Under the pieces are notes generated by a model. That model had not been told where the DNA came from, did no database searches, and saw only the letters and a list, made by a program, of their open reading frames with translations. Below, one piece after another: positions 7,345 to 9,578 of a DNA stretch of 9,578 bases; the first letter of the stretch is position 1; the number at the start of each line of letters is the position of its first letter. The position numbers were made by a program, and so were the translations under genes. The DNA is taken from the NCBI GenBank assembly GCA_030836725.1, contig JAUPLV010000079.1:1-9578 (forward strand), written 5' to 3'. The stretch comes from Pseudomonadota bacterium (GTDB lineage Bacteria; Pseudomonadota; Gammaproteobacteria; Burkholderiales; Thiobacillaceae).

Positions 7345-7586
7345 GGAGGCGCCATCCCGAAAGAATGGAACGCAGTTCGCCGCGGCGCGCGCTTGGCGCC
7401 GCGAAATAATCCGGCACGGCCACGATTGCGCCCCTCGCAAGGGCGAGGCCGTCCGGCCATCCACGGGAATTCGCGGGAGTGCGAACCCGCGGAACCGCTC
7501 AAAAGCGAACGGGTCTACGATGAAACGGTGCGCGGCAACCGCTATCGCGGTCGACACTCAGGTTCCCTGCCTGAGCGCCGTCGGAC

Positions 7587-7593
7587 AAAGGAG
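7587..7593 (+). promoter_or_regulatory. Strong Shine-Dalgarno site of the pirin gene
   Basis: AAAGGAG lies 5 nt before the ATG at 7599. It is the clearest ribosome binding site in the window and fixes this start. Confidence 0.75.
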
Positions 7594-7598
7594 CAGCC

Positions 7599-8477
7599 AT
7601 GAAGACCAATCCCGTTCTTCCCAACGAGCAGATCAGCCAGCCCCGCCAAGTTGAACAGGTGGTCGCGGGCAAAGCGACTTCGGACGGCGCCGGCGTCAAA
7701 CTGACCCGCGTGCTGACCCAGCCGCTGCAGCGCCGGCTGGACCCTTTCCTGATGCTCGATGCTTTTGGCAGCGACAATCCGGACGACTACATTGCCGGGT
7801 TTCCGGATCATCCGCACCGGGGTTTCGAGACGGTGACCTACATGATCTCGGGCCGCATGCTGCATCGCGATAGTGCCGGCCATGAGGGTTTGCTGGAAAG
7901 CGGCGGGGTGCAGTGGATGACCGCCGGTCGAGGTGTGATCCATTCCGAGATTCCGCAGCAGGAAGAAGGCGTCATGGAGGGCTTCCAGCTCTGGCTGAAT
8001 CTGCCCGGTCGGGAAAAGATGTCGGCGCCCTGGTATCGAGATTTCGCCGCCGCGGATTTGCCGCGCTTCGTTACGGATGCAGGGGTTGCGGTGACGGTGA
8101 TCGCCGGTGAAAGCCACGGTGTCGCCGGTGCGGTGACCCGCGATGCGACCGCGCCGCTTTATCTGGACCTGCATCTGCCTGCCGGCACGAGGTTCGGGCA
8201 GCGACTGCCGCCGGAGCATAACGCGTTCGTCTATGTCTATCGCGGCGAGGTCGCCATTGCCGGGAGCGCGGTGCCGGCGCTTCGCATGGCGATTCTTGCC
8301 AATGACCCTCGGACCGACGGGCTGCTGATCGACGCCGCGATGGATGCGCGGGTGTTGCTGATTGCCGGGAAGCCCCTGAATGAGCCCATCGTCCAGCACG
8401 GTCCGTTCGTGATGAACACGGAGAAGGAGATCCATGAGGCGGTGAACGACTTCCGGAACGGGCGGCTGCTTGCCTGA
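7599..8477 (+). CDS. Pirin-family protein (bicupin; possible quercetin 2,3-dioxygenase activity)
   Basis: The 292-residue product is a typical-length pirin, a two-domain cupin. The N-terminal cupin carries the metal ligands: H71 and H73 in HPHRGFET, then H115 and E117 in RGVIHSE, equivalent to H56, H58, H101 and E103 of human pirin. Other family marks are MTAGRGVIHSE (107-117) and FQLWLNLP (129-136). The C-terminal pirin domain contains VYVYRGEVAI (211-220) and EPIVQHGPFVMNT (262-274). Bacterial relatives such as E. coli YhhW can oxidise quercetin in vitro, while their natural substrate is mostly unknown, so the enzyme role here is inferred. The protein is probably cytoplasmic, with no signal peptide. 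It stands alone, convergent with exonuclease III and divergent from the c-di-GMP sensor, preceded by a long hairpin-rich intergenic region. Confidence 0.93.
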   Translation: MKTNPVLPNEQISQPRQVEQVVAGKATSDGAGVKLTRVLTQPLQRRLDPFLMLDAFGSDNPDDYIAGFPDHPHRGFETVTYMISGRMLHRDSAGHEGLLESGGVQWMTAGRGVIHSEIPQQEEGVMEGFQLWLNLPGREKMSAPWYRDFAAADLPRFVTDAGVAVTVIAGESHGVAGAVTRDATAPLYLDLHLPAGTRFGQRLPPEHNAFVYVYRGEVAIAGSAVPALRMAILANDPRTDGLLIDAAMDARVLLIAGKPLNEPIVQHGPFVMNTEKEIHEAVNDFRNGRLLA

Positions 8478-8508
8478 CGGCCTTCTCCCGAGAGGGAGGG
8501 GTGGCCGT
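8477..8508. terminator. Stable GC-rich hairpin at the end of the pirin gene
   Basis: ACGGCC (8477-8482) pairs with GGCCGT (8503-8508), and inside it CTCCC (8485-8489) pairs with GGGAG (8494-8498) around a GAGA tetraloop. The outer arm begins on the last base of the pirin stop codon. There is no T run on either side, so it is not a textbook intrinsic terminator; it may protect the mRNA 3' end or block read-through into the convergent gene. Confidence 0.4.
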
Positions 8509-8532
8509 GACAGCCGAACATTCCGCGCGGAT

Positions 8533-8558
8533 TTCTCCCTGGCATCGCGTCAGGAGAA
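8533..8558. terminator. Hairpin just downstream of the exonuclease III gene
   Basis: TTCTCCCTG (8533-8541) and CAGGAGAA (8551-8558) form an 8-bp stem with one bulged C. On the minus strand it comes 11 nt after the stop codon of the exonuclease III gene. It lacks a following T run, so function as a terminator is uncertain. Confidence 0.3.
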
Positions 8559-8569
8559 GGCGTCGAGGT

Positions 8570-9343
8570 TCATGCGGCCAGGCTGATTTCCGCAATCACC
8601 GGAGCATGGTCCGACGGCCGCTCCAGCTTGCGCATGTCGCGGTCGATGCTGGATGCCGTGCAGGCGGCAGCGAGCGGTTCGGACAATAAAATGTGGTCGA
8701 TGCGCAGGCCGTGATTGCGGCGAAATCCCATCATGCGGTAATCCCACCAGCTGAAGCTTTTTTCGGGCTGCTCGAACAGGCGGAAGCTGTCCCTCAGGCC
8801 CAGCGCCAGCAGGTTTCCGAACCGCTCGCGTTCCGGCTCCGACACCAGCACGCTGCCCTTCCACGCTTCGGGATCGTGCACGTCCCGGTCTTCCGGCGCG
8901 ACGTTGTAGTCGCCGAGCACGGCAAGCCTGGGGTGGCGTGCGAGTTCATCCATCAGCCATGCGGCGAGGGCGTCGAACCACGCGAGTTTGTAGGGGTATT
9001 TGTCGGAATCGAGGCTCTGCCCGTTGGGGCAGTAGACGCATACCAGGCGCACGCCGTCGACGGTGGCGGCGATGACGCGCTTTTGCTCGTCTTCCAGACC
9101 CGGGATGCCGACTTGCACGTCGCGCGGCTCGGCGCGGCTGACGATGGCAACGCCATTGTAGGTTTTCTGCCCGGCGAACACGACGCGGTAGCCGGCCGCT
9201 TCCAGTTCGGCAACCGGGAAATTGTCGTCGGTAAGCTTGGTTTCCTGCAGGCACACCGCGTCGGGCTGGCGAGTAGCCAGAAAGTCCAGCAACTGGGGCA
9301 GGCGAACCTTGAGGGAGTTGACGTTCCAGGCGGCGATCTTCAT
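8570..9343 (-). CDS. xthA: Exodeoxyribonuclease III (AP endonuclease)
   Basis: This 257-residue member of the exonuclease III/EEP family cuts DNA 5' to abasic sites and has 3'-5' exonuclease, 3'-phosphatase and RNase H activities. It acts after glycosylases, such as the AlkA-like enzyme in this window, in base-excision repair. Active-site residues are all visible: N7 in WNVNS, E34 in LQETKL (32-37), Y104 and N107 in VYCPNG (103-108), D145 and N147 in GDYNVAP (144-150), D216 in LRIDHIL (213-219) and D245-H246 near the end (SDHAPV), matching E. coli D151, N153, D229, D258 and H259. Length is in the family range (E. coli 268). The start MKIAAWNVNS is the standard family N-terminus. Its upstream region (9344 onward) shows no clear promoter or strong ribosome binding site. 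Confidence 0.96.
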   Translation of the reverse strand: MKIAAWNVNSLKVRLPQLLDFLATRQPDAVCLQETKLTDDNFPVAELEAAGYRVVFAGQKTYNGVAIVSRAEPRDVQVGIPGLEDEQKRVIAATVDGVRLVCVYCPNGQSLDSDKYPYKLAWFDALAAWLMDELARHPRLAVLGDYNVAPEDRDVHDPEAWKGSVLVSEPERERFGNLLALGLRDSFRLFEQPEKSFSWWDYRMMGFRRNHGLRIDHILLSEPLAAACTASSIDRDMRKLERPSDHAPVIAEISLAA

Positions 9344-9363
9344 GCCGCCGAGTGTAGCGCATA

Positions 9364-9403
9364 CGACTCCACATGGGCTTCAGCCCATAGTGGATCGGAG
9401 TCG
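9364..9403. repeat. Nested inverted repeat around TGGGCTTCAGCCCA
   Basis: ATGGGC (9373-9378) and GCCCAT (9383-9388) form a perfect stem with a TTCA loop. It is enclosed by CCAC/GTGG (9369-9372/9390-9393, one bulged A) or, alternatively, by CGACTCC/GGAGTCG (9364-9370/9397-9403). From memory, TGGGCTTCAGCCCA hairpins are common dispersed repeats in proteobacterial intergenic DNA. It begins 21 bp upstream of the exonuclease III start codon. Confidence 0.6.
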
Positions 9404-9444
9404 AATGGCACTTACTTAAGCCCTGATTCTGCGACAACCACGGT

Positions 9445-9536
9445 ACGTAGCCCGGATGGAGCGCAGCGCAATCCGGGAATCGGCGCCGCAGTTGAGCATT
9501 TTCCCCGCATTCCGCTGCGCTGCATGCGGGCTACGT
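9445..9536. repeat. REP-like doublet (two inverted GTAG-headed palindromes)
   Basis: The left unit is GTAG (9447-9450) followed by a hairpin 9451-9477 (CCCGGAT pairing with ATCCGGG). The right unit is the inverted copy: hairpin 9504-9530 (CCCGCAT pairing with ATGCGGG) followed by CTAC (9531-9534). The arms 9445-9478 and 9503-9536 are inverted copies with 29 of 34 matches, separated by 24 bp. A GTAG tetranucleotide at the foot of an imperfect palindrome is the known signature of REP elements mobilised by RAYT (TnpA-REP) transposases, and GTAGCCCGGATGGAGCGCAG-type elements are widespread in proteobacteria. No RAYT gene is in the window. Confidence 0.85.
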
Positions 9537-9578
9537 GTTGCGGCTTTTACGGTCCAAGTGGCGTATTCTCGGGCAAAG

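Larger units (their letters stand above)
7192..7598. other. Divergent intergenic region with many short perfect hairpins
   Basis: This 407-bp stretch separates the divergently oriented sensor and pirin genes. I see no convincing gene in it; the open frames lack family-like sequence. Successive perfect stems occur at 7381-7388/7396-7403 (8 bp, 7-nt loop), 7433-7438/7443-7448 (6 bp, AAGG loop), 7472-7477/7486-7491 (6 bp), 7538-7542/7547-7551 (5 bp, TATC loop) and 7557-7562/7570-7575 (6 bp). All lie downstream of a possible rightward promoter at 7315-7344, so they would form a structured leader of about 250 nt on the pirin mRNA, or a separate small RNA. I recognise no known riboswitch. No clear leftward promoter for the sensor gene was found. 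Confidence 0.5.

Noticed and set aside
7381..7412. Similarity between the palindrome at 3668-3686 and the stem at 7381-7403, both followed by CGCGAAATNANC
   Set aside because: The shared part is short and GC-rich, loops differ, and two copies are too few to claim a shared operator or repeat.
7472..7491. Stem-loop resembling a tRNA T-arm (CGCGGG...CCCGCG)
   Set aside because: The loop lacks the TTCRA motif and no acceptor, D or anticodon stems are found nearby.
7192..7557. 121-residue minus-strand frame in the gap upstream of the sensor gene
   Set aside because: It has no family resemblance or ribosome binding site, and its arginine/alanine-rich composition looks like translated non-coding DNA, though a lineage-specific gene cannot be excluded.
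7542..8435. 297-residue minus-strand frame opposite the pirin gene
   Set aside because: It is antisense to a well-supported pirin and its composition is typical of a shadow frame.

Overview
The window looks like ordinary core chromosome of a GC-rich betaproteobacterium, of the Nitrosomonadales/Rhodocyclales kind. The signs are the rsfS-rlmH-maf-rng gene order (typical of betaproteobacteria, normally with nadD upstream, outside this window), protein sequences at family-typical lengths, strong GC bias with long antisense shadow frames, and dispersed palindromic repeats between genes. The genus cannot be told from this sequence alone. There is no CRISPR array, tRNA, rRNA, phage or intact insertion sequence.

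Layout. Positions 1-2878 (+) hold a compact, probably co-transcribed ribosome/RNA-maintenance cluster: the end of rsfS (ribosome silencing factor), rlmH (23S rRNA pseudouridine-1915 methyltransferase), a Maf-type nucleotide pyrophosphatase and rng (RNase G). A CTTCGCG-type inverted repeat (2894-2970) separates it from an AlkA-like DNA glycosylase (2978-3604, +). A short intergenic region with a palindrome, a good sigma-70-like promoter and a terminator-like hairpin precedes a small conserved protein of unknown function (3780-4184, +). On the minus strand, 4309-7191 encodes a 960-residue membrane sensor with HAMP, PAS, GGDEF and EAL domains (cyclic-di-GMP turnover). A 407-bp divergent intergenic region rich in short perfect hairpins leads to a pirin-family protein (7599-8477, +). 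Convergent to it lies exonuclease III (8570-9343, -). The right end (9344-9578) is non-coding and carries two repeat structures, one of them a REP-like doublet.

Functionally the genes fall into ribosome maturation and RNA decay (rsfS, rlmH, rng), nucleotide-pool and DNA repair housekeeping (maf, alkA-like, exonuclease III), and one c-di-GMP signalling protein. I found no undescribed multi-gene system. The most notable signals are non-coding: the REP-like doublet whose arm differences are mostly two compensatory base-pair swaps, the palindrome/promoter/hairpin arrangement before the small unknown gene, the repeat abutting the alkA-like start codon, and the hairpin-rich leader before the pirin gene.
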